NCBI GenBank assembly: GCA_963377175.1 | Contig: CAUJNA010000479.1 | Span: forward strand, 62,001 to 126,000 | Reading direction: 5' to 3' | Origin: Effrenium voratum | Taxonomy: Eukaryota > Sar > Dinophyceae > Suessiales > Symbiodiniaceae | DNA length: 64,000 nt | In this document: positions 22,720 through 35,500 of the stretch, one piece after another | Position numbering within the stretch: position 1 is the stretch's first letter | Layout of the letters: each line of letters starts with the position of its first letter | Notes under the pieces: generated by a model | Databases searched by the model: none | Seen by the model: only the letters and a program-made list of their open reading frames with translations | Told to the model about the DNA's origin: nothing | Made by a program: the position numbers and the translations under genes

Positions 22720-23043
22720 GTGCGGGACTTTGCGGGTGGCACTTTCCTTGTCACTTTGCCGGAAATGGTCAATCAGTTTGTCCCTCGGGCCACGTCGCTG
22801 ACATGGATCCCTCTGGAGAGCCTGGAGAGGTGGGTACAGTTAGAACGGTGGCCTTTTGGAAACGAGGCCTTCGGCGTGCCTCACCGGAAGATGACGCTGA
22901 GACAAGGGGACCTGGTCCTTTACGACTCGAGGACCATGCACTGCGGAGGCGCCAGTGACAGCCTTCCATTTCTGAAAGGCTCCGTTTCTTACGGCCTTCG
23001 GTCCCTTTTTTCTTTCTCCGTTTTTGGTCTGCCGTTTCTGTGA
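22720..23043 (+). pseudogene. Phytanoyl-CoA dioxygenase-like fragment (PhyH fold)
   Basis: The frame includes LRQGDLVLYDSRTMHCGGAS followed by GSVSYGLRSLFSF. In Fe(II)/2-oxoglutarate dioxygenases of the PhyH type the segment GD-x-hydrophobic-(F/Y)DSR-x-x-H-x-GGAN carries the distal iron-binding His, and a following Arg binds 2-oxoglutarate; both have candidates here. The N-terminal part with the first His-x-Asp/Glu motif is not visible nearby, so this is a lone exon or a remnant. It has no ATG that makes sense. It belongs to the ~1.1-kb segment found in B units and, in decayed form, in unit 5 near 53700-54090. Unit 4 retains only the last part. Confidence 0.42.
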
Positions 23044-24042
23044 CCAGACCCGGCAAAGCGTGCGTTTTTGGGCGTTTCCTCAGTTTCTACCAGTGGACCA
23101 GAGTCCGAGCAAAGCAGCGGACAGGTGCCAACAACTCAGACCAGAGGCGGTCTGTCTTTTGCGCCCGCAGCCCGGGGGTGCCGCGGAAATCCATAGACCC
23201 TGACAGAGCAAGTGAGACACGCACATCAGATAAAACTAATCTAATCTACTCAGCACAATCTGTACAAAAGTCAACAGTTTCAGAGGTGAAGGATTGTGAA
23301 GGTGTTGCTCACAGGACCAATAAGCACTGCCTTTGGCGTTGAGCAGCTGGCACTGCCCATGACACCCAGGTGTCCACCATGGGTCCAGGAATTCGCCCTG
23401 ACGGGACGACGTGCTGCCGGCACGTGGACCAAGCGCGGACCGCGCGCGCGCGTGCTGTGAAACATCTCTTCTCCATCTTTCCTGGGTATGGAGCTTCATG
23501 GATTTTTTGACAAATTTTGAAGCATCATCACTATTCCGATTCGCGACATGGAATCCGGCACGTCAATAACTGTGGCTGCGGGCAAAAGGTGATGCCCAAG
23601 TGTGCCTTTATAACTTTGGGGAAGCTCTGGGCTTATGGCGGCCGGAAGCCATTTCGAGCAGTTTCCCAACCGTAGGCACCCCAGTTTGTTTTTTTCCAGC
23701 CTTGGTCTTTGGCTCGGAACATATCGCGGGGTTCCGATCCGCTAAAAGGGAAGGGGCCATCCCATTTTAGAGAGATTTCTGGGATCTCAATTGGGACCAT
23801 TTATAGATTTGAAGATGCACACGACAAGACTCAGACATACGCTGTATTTTGGTTGGGCAAGAGCTGAGGCATAGGATTCTACGCATTTCGGAGGTGAAAA
23901 TGCAAGCTTGTGGCTTCTTGCTGCAGCTCTGGTGGCTTCCAAAAGCTTCCTTTCTGGGGGCTTCCTCAACGTGGGTCGGAGTCCCCAAAGATGCCATGCA
24001 AGTGTTAGGAAGGTGTCAAGTAGAACGATTTGACGCTGCTTC

Positions 24043-24252
24043 GTGCCCGGTGTGAGGGCGCCGGTGTTTCTCGATCCTCCCAACGAGCTCTTCGCAGACA
24101 ACCGGAACTTCCTGTTGAGGGAAGCCCAGCTCAAGGCACCTTGGGGCGGGCGTGGGATTCGGAGGTGTGATGCTCGAGCGAAGGGAGCTAAGCGAGTGCT
24201 CCGCAGTATGAGGGATCGTGTGCCGAGGGAGTTTGGGTTTGATGGGCCCTGA
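24043..24252 (+). pseudogene. DPP-motif fragment, unit 2 copy
   Basis: Same segment as at 13623 but reading RAPVFLDPPNELFADNRN, with Asn in place of the Tyr of DPPY. It is open to 24252. If the parent was a methyltransferase, the Tyr-to-Asn change would weaken its substrate-base stacking motif. The copy in unit 4 (43491-43700) has the same change, so it is a subtype-B state. Confidence 0.22.
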
Positions 24253-25949
24253 TTGAATAACACATGCTGTTATTGATTCATGCTGGGGTACCCTGGGCTG
24301 CGGGGTGGATGAATCAGGAGCTGACATTGTAAGTTTGCCGGTCCCACACTATGGAACCCTAAAATGGAATGGGCCGATATGCTGCATATCCATTCGGCTT
24401 GAGTCCAGCATTTGCGGAAAAGGAGGCCTTGAAACCAGGAGCACCCTTCTGATGGGTGCTTTACAGGGCAAGTGAAAGGACGGCGCATGGTTTTTTGGAG
24501 GGCCAGGTTTTTATGACACTTGAACGAGGGAACGACCCCTCCGAACCAGGTTCCCCGATTCTCCTATCTGTTTTCCGGGCGCCAGGAAAACATTCGACGT
24601 TCAACTTTCTCCGCCCAGCAAGGCGCCAGAGCTTTTTTTGCAGACGGCCATGTGCCCAGTACGCGTGTGGCCTCCCTGAAGCAACCACTGGGGAAACCAA
24701 AAGGACGGCTGCGTAATTAGGGCGCAGGGAGTGGGGTCGAGTTTGCGCCTTATGCGGGCTAGAGTTTTTGTTGTTAGCGCCGAGCTGTTGCTATGCTGAA
24801 GTTGGGAGTCAGGTGTCCTTTCCCCAGATGCCTTCGGGTCTTTGGGAAGTAGCCAACTGTGCGAGCGGATTCAAAGGCCCAAGGGCCGTAAAGAGGAAAG
24901 ATCGATGCCTCGAAGGTCCTTCTCAGAGTGGCTTTTCTATTTCCTGAGTTTGCGCTTTTCTATGCTTTTGCTCTGCAAGGGAGGAACTCGTGTTTCAGAA
25001 TCGCAATCACCAGGCCTCAACAGTCGGGGGAGGCGTTGAGCTCAGAGATGCCTAAACGACGTGAAACTGTTTGCCGATAAAACGCATGGGCTGCATTCAT
25101 TTGTCCAACACTGATCTTGCTGGTTCTGAGTAGGGAGTTGTCTAAGGAGTTTTAGACATGAGCTTGAGGGTCCATTCAGGAAACCGCAGGTAGGGTTCAG
25201 AGGGGTCATTCTTTCATCCCCTGCCTTGAGCCAGCATGGATACTGGTCCCAAGATGTCCCTGACAGAACAGAATGCCAGGAAGGATGCCTCTGCAGCGTG
25301 AATTGTGGCAGTGGGGTTATCCCAAAACAGGGGTTCCCCTTAAGAAAAGAGACGCGCATTTTTGTTTCCATTTAGATATGTGTCGAAATCGGGGAGGGTG
25401 TGCTCCTTTTGATTTCCCTTCAAACCACCCTGGACAAGGCACCCGTAACAAAAGCACACACGTTTGTGCCGTCAAACGTCTCCGACCTCATTCTAACCTT
25501 TCCAGAGCCTCTGGGCTTGGATTTTTGTTCCTTTCCATCGGTTCCACTCAAGCTGTCTAGTTGGATGATTTGATGGGACATGGCAGGTTTGGCGCTGGCG
25601 AAGTTGCGTTGGGCTGGTTCAAGGCAGAACTTCTCAGGTGGATGGGTTTGCCTTAAAGGAGAACCCGGAGAACCCTTACAACGGGTTCTCGGTTTCCTTT
25701 TGGTTTCAACCTAGAACACCAACCAAAACGGGGCCCGTTCCACAAAGCAAAGCCACACCGTGTGGGCCACACCCAACAATATGGAGTAGGACTGGTTGCG
25801 GGCAATGCTTCGGAGTGGCTGTCATGGCTTGTTTGGCAGTTCAATCACGCTGCTCTGAATCGACCTGATAAGCAATGCCTCAGCCAGCCCTACAAATCCG
25901 CCACAAAAACAGTTTTGCCTGAGCCTGATCCCCAACTGAGCTCGCAAGC

Positions 25950-26207
25950 GGAAGGCAGGTCTTCTGCATTCCCGTGTGTCAGTTTGCCAACGAAAGCATC
26001 CATTACTCTTTGGAATGGTCCACTGACCCAAGCACTCAGCACGTTTCCCGTTTCGATCTGGGCACAGCCTACGAGTCTTTGACGTCCAAAAGGCCCAACT
26101 GCTCAAAGTCAGACCCCTACGTGCCCTTCTTGGTGACCTCCTTTTGGTCCATACGATGTTCCCAAACGGGTGTGGCTCTTTTTGATGGCATGGTATCAGC
26201 TTGGTAA
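25950..26207 (+). other. Exon-like open segment in subtype B, unrecognised
   Basis: After an AG at 25956-25957 the frame reads a well-mixed protein-like sequence including NESIHYSLEW, STQHVSRFDLGTAYESL and SDPYVPFLVTSFW, ending at TAA 26205-26207. The same segment is unchanged at 45382-45639 in unit 4. A units lack most of it. No family recognised; it may be an exon or chance. Confidence 0.2.
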
Positions 26208-27979
26208 GGGAAACAACCCGGAAAAAACACCTGGGCACATGGCCTCAAGAGCTCCCAGATCTCACCTCGGAGCTCCGAGGCAATGGCGGCACGGCCGCGC
26301 TGGGAAAGCGGCGACAGGCGGGGTCCGTCGCCGGGTCCGGCGCGGGGTCCGCCCGCTTCACGCGAACGACATGTCTCTGAGGACTCTGGTCGCTCGGCTC
26401 TTCTCGCTTGGGTCTGCGAGCTCCGAAAAACCGCGTCGACCTCCGTTTCACGGGGCCGGTGCTGGCACCGTCCGGGGGCTGCCGGTGCCGCCCCCAGTCC
26501 CCCGCAAGGCGGGCAATTTCCGAATGTCCGTCTGCCAGTCGGAGCGGGGGGTTTTCCGTCCATGCCATCTGCTTGGCAGCCCGTGTTGGGGCTGCCCCGT
26601 GTTTCGATGTTTGGCCCACAGCCCATGCACGTTTTTGCTGGCGCGTTGAACGGCCCAAACGTCATGTGAGCCCATGGTCTGGCGGCCATGTATGGGCGTG
26701 TTTCCGTGTTGAAGCAATTGTTATTCTGTGGGTGAGCGGTTTTTATGTTTTTCCGAGGCTCGGTACCTGTTGGTGTGGTTGAAAGGGAAAGGAATATGAA
26801 CCACCATTTCGAATATCTAGACGCTGCAATGACTTGAAGCTTGATTTGGAAAAGAACGGCGCAACTGGTCGCCTGAGCCTGCGCGGTCCGTGCCGAGGTT
26901 GCACCCGAGTCCAACAAGGGGGCCATATTTAGCCTTCAGAGGAAATTGGTGGTGTTCCGGCGCGAAGAAACGTGGAATCCACTTTTGAAAAATTTGGAGC
27001 GGCACGGGTGTTCCAAGTCTTGACAAGCGTCAGGTGACCCTTAGTTGGAGGTTTTGAACCTCTAGATCTCGCGGGTAAATGGGAATCCAGCCCTCCAAGC
27101 CATCAGTCCAAACCGAAGCTGAAGACGTGCAGCCAGAGGCTTTGCAACGGAAAGGCCGCCGCTTTCGTTGAGCGGAACCATGCGCCTTGCGCAGGTCCGC
27201 CACGGGATCAGGGCTCCAGGACGCAGACCGGTGTGAACGCCCGGCTCGGGCCTGGGCCGCCGATGGTTTTCCTCGCAAGTGGCGGGTTTTGTGTAGGCAA
27301 AACGACCCCCAAAGTGGTTTCCACGGTTTCCCTTTGAAACAAAGAGCCCTCCCTATAACTACAAGACTGCTAGATTTGTTTGGCCGAACCGCCATGGCTG
27401 GATACCTCTTGCATTCTTTGCGACCATTGCTCTTTTGAGAAAGACACTGGCCTTTGTTGGGACGGCTTTGGTGGTTTTCTGGAACGATTCATCAGGGGAA
27501 ACGTCCCTCATTCTTTCTTTTCGAACCAAACAAAATTCCAGCCACATGCACACATTCTTTCCAGATTCTTTGCACACAAATATGTGTGTGCGTGTGTGTG
27601 CGTGTGCGTGTCTAGCGGTTTCGTGGTTGCTGGAAAGCATCTGCTCCCGGGAAAGAATGGTTGGACACCGCAGAGGCTGGTTTCTGTTACAAGCCCCGTT
27701 CAGTGCCGGATCTGGCGTGGACATCGCCCTTTAGTGTAGTTCCACTACCCAGGTTTAATTATTTATTGGTGACCGGATTGTTTGGTGTTGCTTAAAAAAA
27801 AGTCGGATCCTAGTCGTCGAGACGGTTCGTGTCTCTCAAAATATGTGTGCCTCAGTTTCACATTCACAAAACACAGTCTCCAAGGAAGGAGAAAGAAAGG
27901 AACTCCAAGGAGCAACTGGTTTGATAGACCAAAGGAATCATTTCAACACCATGTATTGACCAATTTCACGGTAGCACAA
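26208..27979 (+). other. Unit 2 distal spacer
   Basis: GC-rich block (26230-26680) homologous to 16380-16900 and its other copies, then a block homologous to the A-unit tail, with a GT-rich simple repeat near 27585-27612. The block 27720-27979 matches the left edge of the array at 9195-9442. No supported gene. Confidence 0.4.
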
Positions 27980-28413
27980 GATCCCTTTTTTGAGGTCATA
28001 AATCTGCCCACCCAAGAGCCAAAGCTATCAGACTTTCTTTTGGTTTGGTATAGACGCGTATCGTGAGAAGGTCAGAGCTACGGCCATGTCAAACGAAGCA
28101 AACACAAGTTCTTCATGAGCCAGAAGCCCCGCAGTCAGTTTTGTAGGACCCCTCCACCCGGCCTCGAGGCTTCCGGCTGCAAGCAAACAGGGCACACAGT
28201 TTGGGCCCTGGTGCACAAGCGTGCTGAGGGACACAGGGTGTCAGCTGGCAAAGTCTTCTGCACTTTGGATTTCGATGATTTCAAGTGCAAGCTGGCGCAG
28301 TGTTGATGGCACTTGGAGGCTGTCGTGTTTGTATTCGGAGTGCGTTTTGAGCAGATTTCGGCTCGAAAAGTCTAAGTCTCAGAAGCCCTGCCTCTTTTCA
28401 CACGTCCCAAGCC

Positions 28414-30821
28414 ATGGCCCCCTCGGAGCTCGCGTGGCAGGCGTCCGTGGACCGGGACGGCTTCCGCTCCACGGCGCCATGGCCCGCGAGCGGCGCCGAA
28501 GGCCTGGAGCTGCACGAGCAGCTTCCGAGCAGCACGAGCTCCCGCGGCGATGGGAGAAGGCCGCGGGGCGCTGGAAGCTGTGGGCGGAGGCGGGGGAGAG
28601 GCTGGTGCTGCAGGCGACCTTCGAAACCCCCGAGCCGCAGTTGGAGCTGCACGCGCCTTCAGCACATGTGGACTGCTGCGATGTCTGCTTGCTTCCCACG
28701 CCTGGGCCTGTTGGAACATTGCGGAGCCCGCCGCCTGCCCACGCGGAAATTCAAACCCGAGTCGAGCAGCTCACGGCGGAGCTTGAGACGGAGAAGCTGC
28801 AGAAGGCAAATGAGATGAAGATAGTCGAAGATTTACAGGAAGAGAATGAAACTCTGCAGCAGAGGATTGCTTTGCTGACCCAGAAGGCGCAGAAGTCAGA
28901 GATGACGCAGTGCGACTTGCAGCTGAAGGCGCAGTGCGACGCCTTTTTGGCACCCCAGCTGGAGATTGTGTTTTAAGAAAGCAGATATGGTCACTGTGGT
29001 CGTCAATGAGCCGTTTTGAGATGTTTTGATGGGAGCGTTGGCTGTGAGCTTGGGGTGTCTGAAAGTGCCATCAATCCTGAAGCGCTTTAGGGTGTCTGTT
29101 GAATTGGAATGTCTTTGCTGGCGCACCTATTCCAGGGGCACCTAGTTTTCGAGGAGGCTGTCATGTTTCAACTGATTTTGCCAAGGCCTTCAGCCGCTCC
29201 GACTCCAACGATCCTCAAGCTGAGGAAGGTCCAGGCCTGTTGGTTTCCAAACATTGTGTCACATTGAAACTCATTGAAATCTGTCCAGCGCAATCGTCAA
29301 AGGGTTCGCGCAGTCACTTGAGCACTGCTCGGGTGCAACCCCGGCTTCTGAAGATGCGGTGGACTCATTCAGTCTTGTCGGTGATCAGTCCGACATGTAC
29401 TCGGACACCAGCAGCCGCTCGGCCAAGTGCTTTCTGCCGAACACGGCCGTGCACGGCGTGGACAGCCACTTGCTGCGAGTGGAGAACTTGAAGATCGGGG
29501 ACCGCGTGCGGCTGCTGGACCAGACCAAAGCCTCCGTGCTGGGCATGCACTTGCATGCGCCAAGAAGCAGGCTTACAACTTGGTGGAGCTCACTACGCGC
29601 CAAGGGCTCTCTACCGTGTCCAAGTCGCACCGCGTGGCAGTACCTTCGTTGGCGTCTGAAGGCGCACGTCTGATTGGGGGTTTGCGATCTGATGTTTCGA
29701 CTTCATCTATGCTTGCAACCTGGTTCAGCTAATATGGACTCCGTTTTTCGCTCGGAGTACGAAAACATCCATTCAAAGTTGCTTCTAACCACCTTTGCTC
29801 TATATACACACCGAAAGTCATGCCTGCCCCTTGAAGAGGAGCCCTGGTTGTGCCATGTTGTGCCTTCAGCCAATCCATCTCCTACCGCTTTGCGCGTTAA
29901 ATTACTTTTCGTTTGAGCAGCACAAAACCCTGGGCAGTTTCCATTCCCTGGTTTGGCAAGTTAAGCAGGAGGCAAGAAGGAAGATGGCGGTCAAGCAGCA
30001 ACCCAAACACAAAATGAGCCCCGTACTCATCGCCCCCGACTATCTCGGGCCCGAAAGAGTCCTGGCAAAGGACGAGAAGACAAGTCCTTGACCATGTTGG
30101 TTCATGCTTAAACTCCTTATGGCCGCTGATCTTGCAAGGCGGAGCTTGCGAGGCGGAGCGCGCAGACCAGCTCGGGATGGGCAACACGGTCTTGGGCGGC
30201 AAGCAGCAGAAGTTGACCAAGGTCACCAGCCGACAGGATGGGTTTCCCAAATCGGGTTGGCGGACGCGCCATGTGAAGTATGTTTGGAACAGATTTGTTT
30301 TAGCATAGTTTTGTAGATTCCGTTTTAAGGGGCCCGGGGCGTATTGTATGGTTTGACCCAAGTGTCCAACCCCACGAAGTGCATGGGAATTGGTTTAGCC
30401 TCTGTTTACACTCAGAACTGCTGCCTCCGATAAGTTCGGGCCCGCCCAAATCCAACCATTTCTTGGCAGAAAAAAACAGCTTTGTCACGAAGAGACCCCC
30501 TGTTTCGGCTTGCGCAGCACCAGGCCAACTAGTCAAGATGCAACCCTTACATAGCGGAAGCTGGTTCAATAGCTTGTTGAGTTGTCGCTTGGAGGTGTAG
30601 GTCTTAGGCAAACGGGTCCCGAATTCAAGTGGGTTGGCCGTCGGAGCTGCCCTCAACTCGGTGCTTAGTGCGAGGAGCGCACGCACTTGTACGAGGTGAG
30701 GCTGGAGCCAGACGGCCCGCTGGAAATGCTCCAGCTCCCGAGCTTCGGCTTGGTGACCTTTGGCAGTGTCGCTTCCGACCAGCCTGAGGCGGAGATGGGC
30801 GGCGGCGAAGCTGAGGCCTAG
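28414..30821 (+). pseudogene. Coiled-coil/Hint gene, unit 3 copy, broken
   Basis: Exon equivalents are 28414-28963, 29194-29228, 29333-29661, 30139-30236 and 30675-30821. Exon 1 begins normally (MAPSELAWQASVDRDG) but a deletion of most of the N-terminal domain near 28505 shifts the frame. Its length leaves phase 1 instead of the family's phase 2. The AG that should precede the first Hint exon has become GG (29331-29332). One base is missing near 29555, where TTGCATGCGCC replaces TTGCACCGCGCC, so the Hint frame is lost before SHRV. The second Hint exon has a 3-nt in-frame deletion, and the last exon is intact with TAG at 30819-30821. The frameshift differs from that in unit 1, so the two A copies broke independently. 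Non-functional as a Hint protein; the coiled coil alone might still be translated from another start. Confidence 0.6.
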
Positions 30822-32379
30822 ATTTGCTTGACTGGATCAAGCGAGCTGTGCAGAGGCGCTGGCCATGGAATAATTCGCCAAAACTGACTGATGCTCCACG
30901 TCGGAAGCTTTTTGCGTTGCTTTGCCAGCGCATTAAATATGGATCCAGAATTCAGCTGGCCAAGGAGTGACGGCTCCCGTTCCGCGTTGGCTTCTGCGAA
31001 GTGTTGCCAACCCAGCGGGAATCAAAGTCTGCAATGGCAAGCTGGCTTTTTTGAAAGCTGCCGAAGCGCCGCAATGACAGAGACAGACATGACAGACACA
31101 AAGTGCCGAGTACCAGTCCGAAGCCGGGAATTTCTTCAAAGCCCTTTGGTCTCCTTTTTCGTTGGGATACCTCGCCCATTTGGTTGGGACACGCCCAGTT
31201 CCCTGCAAAAACGCCCCAAGACCCCAGCGCAGCCAGCTTTGGCAAGTCAAAGTCAGGGACCTTCAACTCGATCCACTCGGTCGGAAGCGAGTTCCCCCGA
31301 TGGCGTACCGAGGCCGGGCATCGCGGCACACCCGGCTGCCTCGATTCGAAAGGCGAAGCGAGAGATCGCTGAAGCACAAGGGACATCCCGACGCATTCCC
31401 AGCCCGGGCGATGGACGGAAGCGGATGGAACAGGATGGCTACAGGCCGGGCCCCCGGCCCCCGAATCAAGTCGGAGCTTGTTTACAGTTGCTCGGCTTGC
31501 TGGAAAACATATGGAATCCGGCACCTCAGAAATGTGGCAAGGGGCAAAAGGTGATGCCCAAGTGCGGCAGTACAACTTTTGGCAAACTCGAGGCTTATGG
31601 CGCCCGGAAGCCATTTCGAGCAGTTTCGGCAGTGCCTTTGCGCATTCTTTCCCAACCTTAGGCCCTAGGCAGCCCCGTCTGTTTGGTTTGGTCTTTGGCC
31701 CAGGCGGGGTTCCGAGCCGGCATGAGGGATTCCCTTGGCCAAAATCTGCCAGAACCTCCTTTCCCATTTCCCGTGAAGAACGGAGCAACTTGCTCCGTTG
31801 GCCGCCCATAGAAAACGGAGAAACGGGGATTAAAACATGAAATCCCGCTGTAGACAACACAGGAGGTTGTTGGATTTGCGGCCCGGTTTTCGGCGATCAG
31901 CCGCTGAACCAAGGTGACCAGCGGAACAACGGCATTGGATTCAACCCTTTCCTTGTTTTGAGGGCTCTCCCTCAAAGCAATGGTCGAGCCCTACTGTTCC
32001 AAAAGCGGCCGCAGTCTGGCAAACTCTTTTGGCGCCAGGGTGTCTTGCGGAACTTTTGCACGTTACCCAGAGAGGCAGAGACCGGGCCGCTGCTTCGCTG
32101 GGTTTAACCCCCCCGCAAACGACTAGGGAAATGTGGAGGGACTTCCGGGGACGCTATTGGAACCATTTTTTGATTTGAAGATGCACAGCTCAAAATGCAA
32201 TCTTGTGGCTTCCGGTGGCTTCCAAAAGCTTCCTTTGCGGGGGTTTCCGCTACGTGGAGTCCGCAAAGATGCCACGCAAGTAGTCGACTCCTGTAGGAAG
32301 GTGTCAAGTAGAACGATTTGAAGAGTCAACATGGACACTTTGGGAGAAAATCTCAGCGCCCGCATGCTGCGCGCCCGGT
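30822..32379 (+). other. Unit 3 spacer downstream of the Hint gene
   Basis: Matches 12034-13622 of unit 1 with scattered substitutions and small indels. Its long minus-strand frame (about 300 codons) is broken in unit 1, which argues against coding. No gene is supported. Confidence 0.4.
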
Positions 32380-32589
32380 GTGAGGGCGCTGGTGTTTATC
32401 GATCCTCCCTACGAGCTCTTCGCAGACAACCTGAACTTCCTGTTGAGGGAAGCCCAGCTCAAGGCACCTTGGGGCGGGCGTGGGATTCGGAGGTGTGATG
32501 TTCGAGCGAAGGGAGTCCAGCGACTCTGCAATATGAAGGATCGTGTGCCGCAATACAAACACAGAGGCAGGGAGGGAGTTTGGGTTTGA
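32380..32589 (+). pseudogene. DPPY-motif fragment, unit 3 copy
   Basis: Best preserved copy: RALVFIDPPYELFADNLN continues open through LLREAQLKAPWGG and about 35 further residues. An AG lies just upstream (GTGTGAG, ending near 32383), which could be a splice acceptor. If it is an exon of a DPPY-type methyltransferase, the SAM-binding part is not seen nearby. Confidence 0.28.
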
Positions 32590-35500
32590 TGGGCCCTGAT
32601 TGAATAACACACGCTGTTATTGATTCATGCTGCGGTACCCTTGGCTGCGGGGTGGATGGGTCAGGAGCTGACATTGTAAGTTTGCTGGTCACACACTATG
32701 GAATTCTAAAATGGAATGGGCCGATATGCTGCATGTCCTTTCGGCTTGAGTTCAGCGTTTGCGGAAATGGGAGGCCCTGAAACCAGGAGAGCTCTTCTGG
32801 GTGCTTTAAAGGGCAAGTGAAACGACGGCGCATGGTTTTTGGAGGGCCAGGATTGTATGACACTTGCTGGCTCTCAGGAACGAAAAAACGACCCCTCTCA
32901 ACCACGTAGTTTCCGTCAGGTCCGCTGAGTGGTCCATGGCCAAAACTCCCCTGAAAGATTCGCATCGGTTCCCCGAAAGCCTGGCCAGCCAGGCGCCGGA
33001 GCAATCTTTTGCAGACAGCCATGCGCCCAGGGGGGAGCCTCCCTGAAGCAACCGAGGAACCCAAAAGGACCAGACGCCTGCGGACGGCGTGGAGCTACAT
33101 TTTTCGTTACCATCAGGCTGTTGGTATGGATGCTGAGCAAGTTGGGTGTCAGGTGTCCCCCCCCCCCCAATGCCTTTGGAAGTAGCCTGTGCGAGCGCAT
33201 TCAAAGGCCCAGGGCCGTAAATAGGAAAGAAGTAAGATCGTCTTTGAAGGTCCTTTTCAGAGCGGCGTTTCTATTTCCTGCCCGAGTTTGCGCGTTTCTA
33301 TGCCTTTCTCTGCAAGGGAGGAATTCGTGTTTGAAAATCGCAATCACACGGCCTCAACATGCGGGGGAGGATTTGAGCTCAGAGATGTCTACATTAGTCT
33401 ACATGACGTGCAACTGTTTGCCGATAAAACACATGGGCTGCATTCATTCATGCAACACTGATCTTGCTGATTCTTGGAGTCGTGTAAGGAGTTTTAGACA
33501 TGAGCGCAAAGCAAATTGCAGGTAGGGTTCAGAGGGGTCATTCTTTCATCCCCTGCCTATCGAGCCAGAATGATACTGGTCCCAAGATGTGCCTGACGGA
33601 ACAGAGTGCCAGGAAGGATCCCTCTGCAGCTTGAATCGTGGCAGTGGGCTTATCCCAAAACAGGGGTTCCCCCTTAAGAAAAGCGACGCTTGTTTTTGTT
33701 TCCATTTAGATATATGTCAAAGTAGAGGAGGGTGTGCTCCTTTTGATTTCCCTTTAAACCACCCTGGACAGGATACCCACAAGAAAGGCACACACGTTTG
33801 CGCTGTCAAACGTCTCCGACCTCATTCTAACCTTTCCAGAGCCTTTGGGCTTGGCAATTTTCACGTTGGACTGTCTCACTCAATCGGTCCGAATTGGGGA
33901 GCTGCGTGATTGGATAATTTGATGGGATGGGTTCTCGGTTCCCTTCTGGTTTCAACCTAGCAATACGGACTAGGACTGGTTGCGTTCGGGGTCTCAGGTT
34001 AGCTGTTGGTTTGTTTGGCAGTTCGATCGCGCTGCTCCAAACCAACCAGATAGTTACAAATCCGCCACAAAAACCATTTTGACTGAGCAAGGCCTAGGGT
34101 AGTTCAATGCCAGGCCAGGTACGGGAAACCGCCAAAGCACCTGGGCACATGGCGTCCGGAGCTCCCGGGTCGCACCTCGGAGCTCCGAGGCGGCGAAAGG
34201 GCCCGCGCTGGGAAAGCGGCAGGCGGGGTCTGTTGCGGGGAGGCCGCTTTACGCGAAACACATGTCTTCTGCTCGGTCGGCTTTGCTCACTTGTTCTTGG
34301 GTCTGTGGGCAAGGGTTGAGGAAAATCCGCCGCGCCGGGCTCCGGAAGACACCGTCCTGGGCCCACCGGTGCTGCCCTCAGCCCCAGCGCGGGGCTAACA
34401 TGTCCGAATTTCCGTTTGCCAGTGGGAGCGCGGGTGGTTTCCGTCCTTTCCATCTGCTTGGCAGCCCGTGTTGGCCCACTGCCCATGCACTTTTTGGCCG
34501 GTGCGTTGAACGGGGAAGTCAGCTCACCACGTTGCCGGGTTGCCTCAAGGGAGTCCAACCCATGGTTTGGTGGGAAAATAGGCTCAAGGAATGCATCTAG
34601 TATACGTCATGTGAACCCATGGTCCGCTGGCCGCGTTATGGCCGTGTTTCCGTATTGAAGCAATAATTATTATTATGCGGTTTGCTCGGCACGAAAGTAA
34701 CATGATTACCATTTCGGGGATCATATTTTTGCCCTCACATACCCGTACAGGTATGACCTGAATGCCTGTTGTTGCTCAATTGAAAATAACAACATCTACT
34801 CGAAGCTGTGCCACCACTTGAAGCTTGATTTGGAAAAAAATGAGCCTGAGCCCGGCACTGTCCGTGCAGAGAGGATGTGTCACGAATCTCCCCCGTTCTG
34901 ATTTGAATTGTCCAAATTATGGACCTTGTTTTAGTACTCCCTTTACAAGGCGGGCCGAAGTAGCACCCGGGATCCAACAAGGGGGCCATATTTTGGCACG
35001 AGGGCACCTCACTGGTCCTGTCCAGAAACAAAAATGGTGGTGTTCCGGTGGGAAGAAGTATTTGGACTCCACCTTTGAAACAACTGAAAGGGCACCAGGA
35101 GAGTCGTAGGTTTTGATCCCCTAGATCTGCATAAATGTGGCATCCACCCCTAACCTCCAAACCACGAGTCCAAACCGACAAAGCAAGCTGAAGACATGCG
35201 GCCGGGCCGCAAGCGCCGCTGAGCCGAACGATGCGCCTTGCGCAGGTCTGCCGCCACGAGATCAGGTGGCCGTGCCTGGCAACGGCGAGCGGCGAGCCGA
35301 GGCAAGCGCTCGGGTGCTGACGCTGACCGCTTGGGAGCCTTCGCCCCGTGCTCGGTTGCAACATTTTGCCGAAAGCATCAAGCAGCGCCTGAAAGGAATT
35401 CCAGAGACTCCAAATACAAAACGAAAACGCATTAAGTGGATGGGATGTGGTGTTCAAAACAACCACAATGTTCTACTCAACCAAATCGGGATAACATAAT

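Larger units (their letters stand above)
18581..27979 (+). repeat. Tandem array unit 2 (subtype B)
   Basis: About 9.4 kb. It carries an intact copy of the coiled-coil/Hint gene. Relative to subtype A it has an extra segment of about 1.1 kb (about 22440-23540) with the dioxygenase-like fragment. It lacks about 0.6 kb around the AT microsatellite: the sequence jumps from GATCAG to GGCTCCAGGACGC near 27210. Unit 4 shares both features. Confidence 0.8.
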
